The position numbers and the translations under genes are program-made. From the NCBI GenBank assembly GCA_905221605.1, contig CAJNDS010002319.1, positions 129,501 through 193,500 of the forward strand: 64,000 nucleotides of DNA, given 5' to 3'. This DNA comes from Symbiodinium natans (Eukaryota > Sar > Dinophyceae > Suessiales > Symbiodiniaceae). Below the pieces are notes generated by a model. That model saw only the letters and a list, made by a program, of their open reading frames with translations, did no database searches and was not told where the DNA came from. Position 1 is the first letter of the stretch, and each line of letters starts with the position of its first letter. Positions 9,472 through 18,046 of the stretch are shown here, piece after piece.

Positions 9472-9610
9472 TGTTCCAAAAGTTCCAACCAATGGTGCGC
9501 AGACCAATTTCTTAGGATCGCGTTTTGAAGTTTTAGCTGAAACCTACAGAGCCACTTAAGCACAAAGCCCCGAAAAGCCCCAAAAACGCAGGCCTAAAGA
9601 ACGACACCCT

Positions 9611-9684
9611 ATTTGGTAGCCCAGTAACCCTATATACGGGAGCCTTGAACAAAAAAGGGAACAGGGTACCACTGGGCTGCCAAG
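9611..9684 (+). mobile_element. MITE family H, copy 1
   Basis: Inverted ends TTTGGTAGCCCAGTAACCCT and AGGGTACCACTGGGCTGCCA(A). The right arm recurs at 24199-24223 and 38338-38360. It sits about 100 bp downstream of the stop of the FNIP-repeat gene. Confidence 0.7.
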
Positions 9685-9786
9685 CCTATTGCACCCTCCG
9701 GGAAACCCTGAAACGCGAGTTCTGCGAAATCGGCTGCCCAATTTTTCAGGCTACTGTTCAGACTGTTCCCTTCGCAACCTCAGCGG

Positions 9787-11718
9787 TTAACCGGTCTGTA
9801 CCCGGAGAAGGCGCGAGGAGAAACACACCAGGGAGTTGGGAAGCTGCACCGCTTCCAAGCTCTGGCTGAACGAATTGCCGAAGGTCAAGGTCTGCAGGCC
9901 GCTGGGAAGCTGCACCCCATCCAAGCTCTGATTGAAATAGTTGCCAAAGGTCAATGCCTGCAGGCCGCTGGGAAGCTGCAACCCCTCCAAGCTCCGGTTG
10001 AACTCATGGCCAATTTTCAAAATCTGTAGGCCGCTGGGAAGCTGCACTCCTTCCAAGCTCTGGTCGAAAAAGTCGCCGAAGGTCAAGCTCTGCAGGCCGC
10101 TGGGAAGCTGCACCCCTTCCAGACTCTGGTTAAATTCAGGGCCGAAGGTCAAGGTCTTCAGGCCGCTGGGAAGCTGCACCCCGTCCAAGCTCTGGTTGAA
10201 GTCACGCCCAAAAGTCAAGGTCTGCAGGCCGCTGGGAAGCTGCACCCCTTCCAGACTCTGGCTGAAATTGCGGCCGAAGGTCAAGGTCTGCAGGCTGCTG
10301 GGAAGGTGCACCCCTTCCAAGCTCTGGTTAAAAAAGTCGCCGAAGGTCAAGTTCTGCAGGCCGCTGGGAAGTGGCACCCTTTCCAAGCTCTGGTCCAAGT
10401 TGCAGTGGAAGTCCAAGGTTGTTAGGCCACTGGGAAGCTGCACCCTTTCCAAGCGCTGGTTGAAGCTGAAGCCAAGGGTCAAGGCCTGTAGGCCGCTGGG
10501 CAGCTTCACACCTCCCAGACTGTGATTGAAATCGTTGCCAAAGGCCAAGATCTGTAGGCCGCTGGGAAGCTGCACCCCTTCCAAGCTCTGGTTGAAATCG
10601 CGGCCAAATGTCAAGGTCTGCAGGCCGCTGGGAAGCTGCACTCCTTCCAAGCTCTGGTTGAAATCCCGGCCGAATGTTAAGGTCTGCACGCTGCTGGGAA
10701 GCGGCACCCCTTCCAAGCTCTGGTTGAAAAAGTCGCCGAAGGTCAATGTCTGCAGGCCGTTGGGAAGCGGCGCCCCATACAAGCTCTGGTTGAAATCGCG
10801 GCCAAAAATCAGGGTCTGCAGGCCGCTGGGAAGCGGCACCCCGTCCAAGCTCTGGTTGAAACAGCGGCCAAACGTCAAGGTCTGTAGGCCGCTGGGAAGC
10901 TGCACTCCTTCCAAGCTCTGGTTGAAATCCCGGCCGAATGTTAAGGTTTGCACGCTGCTAGGAAGCTGCACATTTTTGAAGCTCTGGATGAACAATTCGC
11001 CGAAGGACAAGGTCTGTAGGCCGCTGGGAAGCTGCACCCCTTCCAGACTCTGGTTGAAATCCCGGCCGAATGTTAAATCCTGCAGGCCGCTGGGAAGCTG
11101 CACCGCTACCAGACTCTGGTTGAAGTCGTGGCGAAAGGTCAAGGTCTGCAGGCCGCTGGGAAGCTGCACCCCTTCCAGACTCTGGTTAAAACCAGGGCCG
11201 AAAGTCAAGGTCTTCAGGCCGCTGGGAAGCTGCACCCCTTCCAAGCTCTGGTTGAAGTTGGTGCCGAAGGTCAAGGTCTGCAGGCCGCTGGGAAGCTGCA
11301 CCCCTTCCAAGCTCTGGTTGAAATCACGTCCGAAAGTCAAGGTCTGCAGGCCGCTGGGAAGTGGCAGCCCGTCCAAGCTCTGGTCGAAATCAGGGCGGAA
11401 AGCCAAGGCAACAATTGCAGCCATCGCATCCGTGTCGTCGTCATTCACCCCTGTTCTTGCTAGTGCGCGCTCCATACTGCGAGCCGCGCAGCCCGCACCA
11501 CATTTACGAGCCACGTATGTGAGCTTTTGGTTTTGGGCTTGCTTCAGCAGCGGCTGGTGCAGATCGAGGACACGGTCACCTGAAGTCAGCACGATTGACG
11601 CTGCGGAAAGGCCAACACTTCCTGCGACGCGTCTCCGCACATCCAGCCCTGTTTCCGCATCATCCACGCGCAGCTCAAACGTCGAACCGGCAACACTGTG
11701 GATGGTCAACGGCCGCAT
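9787..11718 (-). CDS. Ubiquitin-like plus FNIP (22-residue LRR-like) repeat protein, intronless
   Basis: A 643-residue protein. Residues 1-71 look like a ubiquitin-like fold (LTIHSVAGSTFELRVDD, VLTSGDRVLD, a closing LTYVAR), followed by a Cys/Ala linker. Residues 111-638 are 24 back-to-back 22-residue repeats with the pattern FNQSLEGVQLPSGLQTLTFG plus two variable residues, which matches FNIP repeats known from Dictyostelium and large viruses and also abundant in dinoflagellates. They should form a beta-solenoid, probably for protein binding; the ubiquitin-like end hints at ubiquitin-linked recruitment, but that is inference. The ATG at 11718 is the first in frame and begins the ubiquitin-like strand. 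No introns, signal peptide or membrane segment. It lies inside the 7.6-kb intron between exons 15400-15444 and 7787-7831 of the ABC gene, on the same strand. I see no spliced-leader relic upstream. The large ORFs opposite it are shadows of the repeat. Confidence 0.85.
   Translation of the reverse strand: MRPLTIHSVAGSTFELRVDDAETGLDVRRRVAGSVGLSAASIVLTSGDRVLDLHQPLLKQAQNQKLTYVARKCGAGCAARSMERALARTGVNDDDTDAMAAIVALAFRPDFDQSLDGLPLPSGLQTLTFGRDFNQSLEGVQLPSGLQTLTFGTNFNQSLEGVQLPSGLKTLTFGPGFNQSLEGVQLPSGLQTLTFRHDFNQSLVAVQLPSGLQDLTFGRDFNQSLEGVQLPSGLQTLSFGELFIQSFKNVQLPSSVQTLTFGRDFNQSLEGVQLPSGLQTLTFGRCFNQSLDGVPLPSGLQTLIFGRDFNQSLYGAPLPNGLQTLTFGDFFNQSLEGVPLPSSVQTLTFGRDFNQSLEGVQLPSGLQTLTFGRDFNQSLEGVQLPSGLQILAFGNDFNHSLGGVKLPSGLQALTLGFSFNQRLERVQLPSGLTTLDFHCNLDQSLERVPLPSGLQNLTFGDFFNQSLEGVHLPSSLQTLTFGRNFSQSLEGVQLPSGLQTLTFGRDFNQSLDGVQLPSGLKTLTFGPEFNQSLEGVQLPSGLQSLTFGDFFDQSLEGVQLPSGLQILKIGHEFNRSLEGLQLPSGLQALTFGNYFNQSLDGVQLPSGLQTLTFGNSFSQSLEAVQLPNSLVCFSSRLLRVQTG
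9860..11450 (-). repeat. 66-bp coding tandem repeat of the FNIP gene
   Basis: About 24 units of 66 bp, well conserved at the DNA level around CTGCAGGCCGCTGGGAAGCT on the plus strand. Units differ by scattered substitutions but never by length, as expected for a repeat kept in frame by selection. Several adjacent units share rare changes, a sign of unequal exchange or conversion. Confidence 0.9.
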
Positions 11719-11801
11719 GCTGGCGTTTCCGCCGTCACCCGATCTACAGGCCTGCTGCAGGGGCGCCCTGCATTTAAACCCTTTACGCCCTCTACCCTAC
11801 A

Positions 11802-11882
11802 CCCCTAAACCCTAAACCCTAAACCCTCAACCCTAGACCCTAGACCCTAAACCCTAAACCCTAAACCCTAAACCCTAAACCA
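11802..11882 (-). repeat. Telomere-like tract, CCCTAAA orientation
   Basis: About 11 heptamers with a few CCCTCAA and CCCTAGA variants, 90 bp upstream of the FNIP gene start. Confidence 0.9.
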
Positions 11883-11970
11883 CCCCAAACCCCTCTTCCC
11901 ACTCGACGTCCTGTGTCCATTGCTTTGTAGTAAGGGATGCACGGAAGGACCCAAGAAGTGAACCTGAATC

Positions 11971-12076
11971 CTACTTGGAGGTTCGTGGGTAGTTAGAAGC
12001 AGGGCTATAATAAGTAGATGGTTCCTTATTTACGGTACTTTTAATCCTACTTCTAACTACCCATGAACCTCCGAGC
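11971..12076 (+). mobile_element. MITE family B, copy 1
   Basis: Inverted ends TACTTGGAGGTTC(GTGGGTAGTTAGAAG) and (CTTCTAACTACCCAT)GAACCTCCGAG, about 106 bp. Family B has other copies near 34308, 37769, 56043, 58698 and 60807, sharing ACTTGGAGGTTC ends but with variable centres. Confidence 0.75.
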
Positions 12077-12124
12077 ACATATCTGCCGTGTCAAGGTCGC
12101 AGAGGCGTTTAGGGTCTAAGGTAC

Positions 12125-12352
12125 TTGGTTTAGGGTTTAGGGTTTAGGGTTTCGGGTTTCGGGTTTAGGGCTCCAGCCCTGATGATCATTCCATAAACAG
12201 GGCCATTGCATTCGGTTTCTATACAAGTGCCTATGAAAGTCCGGTAACTGGCTGCCCCCACAAAGTAGCCTGGGGGGGGGGGGGGGGGGGAGGCGAGGGA
12301 TGTTACGTTAAAGCCTCAACCCCTGAACCCTAAACCCTAAACCCTCAAGGCC
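12125..12352. repeat. TTTAGGG/TTTCGGG run, poly-G tract, CCCTAAA run
   Basis: TTTAGGG and TTTCGGG heptamers (12125-12170), a unique piece, a ~20-base G homopolymer (about 12270-12290) and CCCTAAA (12317-12350). Confidence 0.8.
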
Positions 12353-12644
12353 AGGATAAATAGAAGTTGTACGCGTTTCATTACGAGCAGCTCGTGGCTT
12401 TCAGGGCACCAAACAAGACCCTGAACAAGGAAAGAAAGCCCCAGAACCCCCCAACCCCCAAAACCCCCCAAACAGCCCCCCAACCCCTCGGCCCGCTCGC
12501 CAGCCCCGCAGCCCCCCAGCCAAGCCCCCCCCCCCCCCCCCCGCCCCCGCAAAAAAAGAACCCAAAAACGAAGATGAAAAAGTTAAAACAAAACACCACA
12601 AAATCCAAAACTCCCCACAAACCCTATACAATTTCTATCCAGAG

Positions 12645-13600
12645 GAGGCTGCTAGAGCAGGCTGCCAGAGCAAGTCAAACTCAAAGGCCGGTTGCCAGAG
12701 CAAAAAAGACAAAACTCAAAGGCCCCGTTTGCAGCAGGTTGCCAGAGCAGGTTGCCGGAGCAGGTTGCCAGAGCAAAAGACAGAACTCAAAGACCCCACT
12801 TGCAGCAGGTTGCCAGAGCAGGTTGCCAGAGATGGTTGCTAGAGCAAAAGACAAACTCAAAGACCCCACTTGCAGCAGGTTGCCAGAGCAGGTAGGTTGC
12901 CAGAACAGGTTGCCAGAGCAGGTTGCCGGAGCAAAAGACAAAACTCAAAGGCCCCATTTGCAGCAGGTTGCCAGAGCAGGTTGCCGGAGCAAAAGACAAA
13001 ACTCAAAGACCCCGTTTGCAACAGGTTGCCAGAGCAGGTTGCCAGAGCCAAAGACAAAACTCAAAGGCCCCTTGCACCAGGTTGCCAGAGCAGGTTGCCG
13101 GAGCAAAAGACAAAACTCAAAGACCCCGTTTGCAACAGGTTGCCAGAGCAAGTTGCCAGAGCAAAAGACAAAACTCAAAGGCCCCATTTGCAGCAGGTTG
13201 CCAGAGCAGGTTGCCGGAGCAAAAGACAAAACTCAAAGACCCCGTTTGCAGCAGGTTGCCAGAGCAGGTTGCCGGAGCAATCGACAAAACTCAAAGGCCC
13301 CACTTGCAGCAGGTTGCCAGAGCAGGTTGCCGGAGCAAAAGACAAAACTCAAAGACCCCGTTTCAAGCAGGTTGCCAGAGCAGGTTGCCAGAGCCAAAGA
13401 CAAAACTCAAAGACCCCGTTTGCAGCAGGTTGCCAGAGCAGGTTGCCGGAGCAAAAAACAAAACTCAAAGGCCCCGTTTTTGCAGCAGGTTGCCAGAGCA
13501 GGTTACCAGAGCTGGTTGCAAAAGCAGGTTGCCAGAGCCAAAAGCAAAACTCAAAGGGAGCAGGTTGCCACAGCAAAAACCAAAACTCAAAGGGGCAAAA
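12645..13600 (+). repeat. 58-bp minisatellite, about 15 units
   Basis: Period of about 58 bp, core TTGCCAGAGCAGGTTGCCGG then AGCAAAAGACAAAACTCAAA and GRCCCCGTTTGCAGCAGG. All three plus frames stay open because the unit has no stop and its length is not a multiple of three, so the peptides (ARAGCRSKRQNSK, SRLPEQVAGAKDK, AAGCQSRLPEQKTKL) rotate through frames. It is more likely non-coding than a gene. AAACCCTATACAATTTCTATC occurs at both borders (about 12619-12639 and 13612-13632), as if it were a duplicated target or the edges of one event. Confidence 0.88.
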
Positions 13601-13632
13601 AAGTGAACCCCAAACCCTATACAATTTCTATC

Positions 13633-13703
13633 AACCCTAAACCCTAAACCCTAAACCCTAAACCCTAAACCCTAAACCCTAAACCCTAAACCCTAAACCC
13701 TAA
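13633..13703 (-). repeat. Perfect CCCTAAA tract
   Basis: Ten heptamers directly after the right border repeat of the minisatellite. Confidence 0.93.
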
Positions 13704-15399
13704 TTGAACCCTTCCTACTTTGGGGCTGAAGCCGTCGCAGCTGAAGCCGTAACCTCCCTGACCCTTGCAGGCCGGGCACCCTAAACCCTGAACCCCCTTA
13801 TAAACCCTAAACCCTAAACCCAAAACCCAAAACCCTAAACCCTAAACCCTAAACCCTAGACCCTAATTAAACCCTAAACCCTAAACCCTTGCAACCCGCT
13901 GCCTCTAAGAGCACCTGCTGGGCCTCCCATTTGTTCGGAGGCACAACCTTAAAGAAGACTGCAAAGCTTCGGTAGGGCGTGGGGCTTAGGGCTTAGGGTT
14001 TAGGGTTTAGGGTTTAGGGTGTAGGGCTTGGAGGGGGAATTTGCGGAGATCGTGCTGTTAGGGCGTGACAGTAGCCTCGCACAAGGCAGCTTTGGTCCAC
14101 CACATCCCGCCTATACAAGTTCTAACACCTATGCGCCGTGAAAACCCGCAAAAACCCTTTAAAAAACCCAAAACAAAAAGCACGCCCTAAAGCGTACGAA
14201 CGCCAAATGAACCGAAGCGAGAATTGCCCCTCCCGCAAGCCCTCTGTCCCAACCAAAATGCCCACGCCGAGCGCCGGGCCAAGCAAGCCGTGGAACCTGG
14301 TACCTGCCGGCCGGTGAAGAGCCCCGCCTGCCGGTCTGTGCTTCTTGCGCACAGTCTCACGACTTGGTAAAAATCACTTTGCTTCAAGGGACTCCATGAG
14401 AGACCTGTTTAAGGGACCGTAGAGGTAATGTAGAGGCTACTTAGGTACATAGGGACTACATAATGTAGATGGGATTATAAAGGGGAATAAGATTAAGGCT
14501 CCCTTCTAGGGTTCCCTCCTTCTATTCCTTAATTGCTGTAAACTCCTCAAGAACCCTTTGGTTTAGGGTTTAGGGCTTAGGGTTTAGGGCTGCATGCTAT
14601 TTTTATCATCATAACTGCACGTATCTCAAGCAGAACCCAGGTTAACTGTTCTTCGGGAACTTGCTAGTAAGTGGGGTGACGAATTGCCCAAAGAGCCCAA
14701 ATACCGAAAACGTCAAGGAACATACCCTAAATCACATTAAGGATCCCTATTTGATGTAAGGCATATATATATATATTCCTGAATTAAGGGGTATTGAGCG
14801 CTTTGGGTACAGTCATACGTAGGGCCAAAGCCAAGCCACTCTGTTAAGGATCGCTTGCAGACAAGACCCCCAGGAAGAGTCCTTGAACGACACCATGTCA
14901 CCCCCTAAACTTTGGCCCTAACCGACCCTAAACCCTAAACCCTAAACCCTAAACCCTAAACCCTAAACCCCAATCAACTTGTGGCTCGAAGCGCGCCTTC
15001 ATGGGCATCTCACCTTAGTTGTGGGTGGAGCACAGTTTGCGTACAGGCGTTTTTAAAATTCAGGGGCAGCGCATCACCTGGGTACGAAACTCTGATATAG
15101 GGGCCTGGATCATTGGAATAGGGTTTTGAGGGTTATTGTAGAATAATGACAAAGGGACCGGAAGGGAATATTTATTAGTAATTCTTCCGAGCCCTATATT
15201 AATTCACCCCGAGACACCAACGCCCTCAACCCACAGACCCATGAATGGGCCAAACATCTGGGGCACAGCGGGTTTCAAAAGCCCCAAGCTCGGTTCGAAA
15301 TCTAAACGCCCTTGAATCCCAGGTGCGAGGCAAGGCTCACTGGTTTAGGGTTTAGGGTTTGGGGTTTAGGGTTTAGGGTTTATGGCACTGTTGAGCAGC
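13704..15399. other. Intronic mosaic, no gene recognised
   Basis: CCCTAAA tracts at 13795-13890 and 14925-14970; TTTAGGG at 13980-14025, 14560-14595 and 15340-15382. Unique islands lie at 13710-13785, 13890-13980, 14040-14555 (with minus ORF 14122-14352, no domain; 14401-14530 resembles the 844-931 repeat), 14600-14900 (AT-rich palindrome GCATATATATATATATTCC near 14761) and 15000-15330. All lie in the intron between exons 15400-15444 and 7787-7831 of the ABC gene; further exons of unknown genes may hide here. Confidence 0.6.
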
Positions 15400-15444
15400 C
15401 GAGTTGCCCATGAGCGCGAACAGCATCGACGATTTCCCCTGGCC
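15400..15444 (-). CDS. ABC transporter NBD1 micro-exon: Walker A
   Basis: A 45-bp minus-strand exon (acceptor TGTCAG|G; GC donor TCG|gctgct) reading GQGKSSMLFALMGNS. GxGKSS(M/L)L is the P-loop end; the lysine and serine that hold ATP phosphate and magnesium are present, and LF.ALMG matches the following helix (usual LL.ALLGE). It starts and ends at codon boundaries and leads into exon 7787-7831. The first glycines of Walker A must come from an upstream exon, for which 15733-15755 is the best candidate. Confidence 0.8.
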
Positions 15445-16323
15445 CTGACATGAAGCAGGAAGAAATATGCCGCTTTCCCAGATGTCTTCAAAGGCTTCGA
15501 CATCCGTCTGGACAGCGAATCACCTCTACGGTACTTGCCCTTATACCCTAACCCTAAACCTTAAACCCTAAACCCGGGCCATGAGATTTCAAACGCAGCT
15601 TAGCAGTAGGCTTTAGTAGACCCACCGAAGTGCAGGGGGCAAGGCTAACGAGGTTAAGGCAGTCTGAAAAAAACCCTAAAACCCAAACCATAAACCCTAA
15701 ACCCTAAACACTGGCGAAGGAACGACGGTGGCGCCCCAACACCCCACAGACCGCTCTGCAAGGAATGTTGGTTGACAAAGAAAGGCCTACATGCAACAAC
15801 ACAGTTTTCCACATGTTCAGGGTTTAGGGTTTAGGGTATATATCATATAGAAAATTACGTGTGCTTTGTACCTATATGTGCATACCTGAGCAAGCAGTGT
15901 CCAAATTATAAATAAAACTACGTTTTTTAACTGAACTCATCAGACACAAGCCTAAACCTTTATCAGCCCCAAGCGAGTCAGTCCCAGGTTTGGCCTCCTG
16001 ACTGATGATGGCCAGTAGAGTCTCGGCCTTCCCAAAACGGCTTCTGAACACATGGGCCCTATCCCTTCGACCCGAAGGTGTTCGGGGTTTAGAGATTAGG
16101 GGTTCGGGTTTTGGGTTTAGGGTCTAGGGTTTAGGGGACCCTAGGCCCCTAACACAAAAACGTGGGTTTAGGGGCTTCAGGCTTCGGGTCCCCCAGCCTT
16201 ATACTCGAGGTGCCCTACCTAAACCCTAAACCCTAAACCCGTAAACCCTAAGCCCACTTCCGGGCCTGCACCTCCGTTAGCATCCAGGCAGTGCTCTTAG
16301 ATGAACACACTTGAATGTAATGA
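15445..16323. repeat. Intronic telomere-like mosaic with AT-rich island
   Basis: CCCTAAA at 15545-15575, 15672-15708 and 16218-16255; TTTAGGG at 15818-15838 and 16085-16135; an AT-rich TATATA/CATATG island at 15838-15930. A unique piece at 15590-15665 reads TALTSLALPPALRW on the minus strand, which would suit a membrane segment but is not placed. Confidence 0.65.
15733..15755 (-). CDS. Possible mini-exon completing Walker A
   Basis: On the minus strand GCAG|AGCGGTCTGTGGGGTGTTGG|(G)gcgcc offers a 20-23-base exon between the NBD entry exon and the Walker A exon. Two readings are possible: SGLWGVG (exon 15755 to about 15735, GC donor, all phases fit if the previous exon ends at CAG|gcgggc) or TVCGVLG (closer to the usual SLVAVVG, but needing an unusual splice). 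Either gives the glycines expected before GQGKSS. The location and order are right; the exact borders are uncertain. Confidence 0.42.
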
Positions 16324-16419
16324 ATGGGGCCCTTGTGCTAGCAGTCCTGAAGAGGGATCATAGTAGGGGGTACTAGAATCCCCTATTAAGGACTGCTAGC
16401 ATAAGGGGGAACATCCCAA
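16324..16419 (+). mobile_element. MITE family A, copy 3
   Basis: Arms CCCTTGTGCTAGCAGTCCT and AGGACTGCTAGCATAAGGGG with the family core (TAGTAGGGGGTACTAGAATC) and the ACATCCCAA end. The left terminus is degraded. Confidence 0.75.
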
Positions 16420-16993
16420 GGTGTGATCTAGGTTGCACAGTGGCCTAGGATAAGAAAGGGTGCCGATTTTATGCCTATAAAGGGGCTTGGCAAGGAAACC
16501 GAAAGCTCCCCCCCAAAAGGAAACAAGGGGGGCTACTGGGCATCCTAGTAACCCTAAACCCTAAACCCTAAACTGCATTCATAGGGTTCAGGGCTTAGGA
16601 TGAAGTTGCACTGCCGACGACGGATGGCAGGCACCGTTCATCAACAGTAGGTAGGGTGCACCAGCTGCTTTCAAGTAGATACAGGCTTTAGGGTGTAGGG
16701 TTTAGGGTTAGGGTTTAGGGTTTAGGGTTCGCCTCTTCAGCCTCAGTATAGCTGCTTGTGCGGGCGCCATATGTGGACAGCTGGGGTAGAAGCTGCCGCA
16801 CGTGCTCAAAAACCCCTTCGCCCCCCTCAGGCCCAAAACCCACAACTCCAAGACGTTGTAAAACTTCGGGTTGCGAAGCGTCGCTCATGCCCGAAACACC
16901 TAAAACCCGATCAGGGGGCCCAGGGTGTCAAGGCTGCGGCTAAAAGCCCTCGGACCTCAGGGTCAGAAGCCTAAACTCCTCAACTTCTCCCAC
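16420..16993. other. Intronic mosaic
   Basis: Short CCCTAAA (16550-16573) and TTTAGGG (16685-16728) tracts with unique islands. At 16735-16820 the minus strand reads FEHVRQLLPQLSTYGARTSS between repeat tracts, an exon-like island I cannot place. Confidence 0.5.
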
Positions 16994-17045
16994 TGCCCGC
17001 CTGGATGGTGAGGTCAATCTGAGAGAGCTGGAAGAAGGGCCTCAT
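16994..17045 (-). CDS. ABC transporter micro-exon: entry into NBD1
   Basis: A minus-strand exon after a CAG acceptor, reading MRPFFQLSQIDLTIQAG and ending at a GT donor (GGGCA|gtggga) or a GC donor seven bases earlier (CAG|gcgggc). F.L..IDLTI..G is the first beta-hairpin of an ABC NBD, just upstream of Walker A. It lies in the right order and orientation relative to the Walker A exon. Exons for the first transmembrane domain would be expected further right on the minus strand. Confidence 0.65.
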
Positions 17046-17104
17046 CTGCTTGAAGATCTATCTTGAAATCCCTTGGGGGGCTTCATCCCTAGACAACAAA
17101 CTTA

Positions 17105-17172
17105 CCCAACAAAGCAGGCAACACCGAAGGGTTTGTAGACCCCAAAAAAACTGTCGTACGGCTGCACGCTGC
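17105..17172 (-). CDS. Possible membrane-segment exon
   Basis: On the minus strand, between GCAG and a strong donor (GTTGG|gtaagt), one frame reads RAAVRQFFWGLQTLRCCLLC, a plausible hydrophobic segment upstream of the NBD entry exon. The order fits a transmembrane domain of the same ABC gene, but the family match is too weak to prove it. Confidence 0.3.
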
Positions 17173-17322
17173 AAGGACTGCGAGCTCCGCCGGGCGCACC
17201 GTCAGTCGTTTCCCTCCCCTGCTTACTACTTACCCCCCCCCCCACCCACCCCTTGTGCGCTCTCCAGGAGGATAAAGGTTTTGTTTTTGGGCTTGAAGGG
17301 GTTTGTAGTACAGTGACAGCAC

Positions 17323-17790
17323 TGATTAAGAAATCATTGGAGTAAGAGACGAGCATGCTCGCGGCTGGATCCCGGATAAAAAATGCGAAAAATTGAGAGC
17401 AAGACTAAATTAAGAAATCGAGGGTGCCCTCATCCTGGGCCCTAAATTTCTGAAATTTGGTTGTTTTTGGCAACCGCCCCTCAGTTTCTAGACATAAAAC
17501 AATTTAAGAAATCCAGCCCCCCCCCCCTCAAATAAGAAATTCAATTTAAGAAATTGAGGGGCTGGATTTTGTAAATTTAAGAAATTGAGGGGCTGGATTT
17601 CTCATTTAGGGGGGCGGGGGGGGGGGGGGGGGGGGGGGGGGGGGCGGCGGGGCCCCAAAACCCCTCCAATTTAGAAATTGGGCTGGACCCCAAATTAAAG
17701 AAATCCAGGGGCTGGATTTCTTAAGTTTAAGAAATCGAGGGGTTGGATTTCTTAAATTTAAGAAGTCCAGGGGCTGGATTTCTTAAGTTC
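17323..17790 (+). repeat. Tandem and inverted AAGAAATC..GGGGCTGGATTTC repeat cluster (family K)
   Basis: At least six copies of TTTAAGAAATCCAGGGGCTG GATTTCTTAA-type units, each nearly self-complementary, plus reverse versions with C runs. A G homopolymer of about 35 bases (17608-17644) splits the cluster. Diverged relatives occur at about 42137-42200 and 53443-53560. It can fold into many hairpins; no coding capacity. Confidence 0.8.
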
Positions 17791-17943
17791 TCGAACGTAC
17801 ACCTGGTCCCCAAACTAATGGTGATGGACAAAAACTTCAGAAAGACTACGCCGGCCATTTCCATGCACAACTTGGATGTCTACGTAAGCTTAAGATAAGC
17901 CTGGAGCTGCACACATAGGCGGTTGAGCACGGCCTCCCATCTA

Positions 17944-18046
17944 CTTAGTTGTCCAGTAACCTGGGGGAATTAAAGGCTAACCTTTGGAAATAAAAGGGGA
18001 TTATATTACCCCAAAAAGGTTAAAGGTTGCCTACTCTACTACTAGG
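17944..18046 (+). repeat. Short interspersed repeat, family G, copy 2
   Basis: The same 103-bp unit as at 182-284, with the same ends (CTTAGTTG...CTACTAGG) and a handful of differences. Two equally long copies 17.7 kb apart support a defined mobile unit. Confidence 0.75.

Noticed and set aside
9941-11815. Long plus-strand ORFs opposite the FNIP gene
   Set aside because: They are translations of the complement of the 66-bp repeat (CRPLGSCTPSKLWLK pattern); the minus-strand reading has a proper N-terminal domain and known repeat family.
12367-13647. Plus ORFs of 227-426 codons over the 58-bp minisatellite
   Set aside because: They stay open only because the repeat has no stops and rotates frames; minus frames are open too, and no domain is seen.
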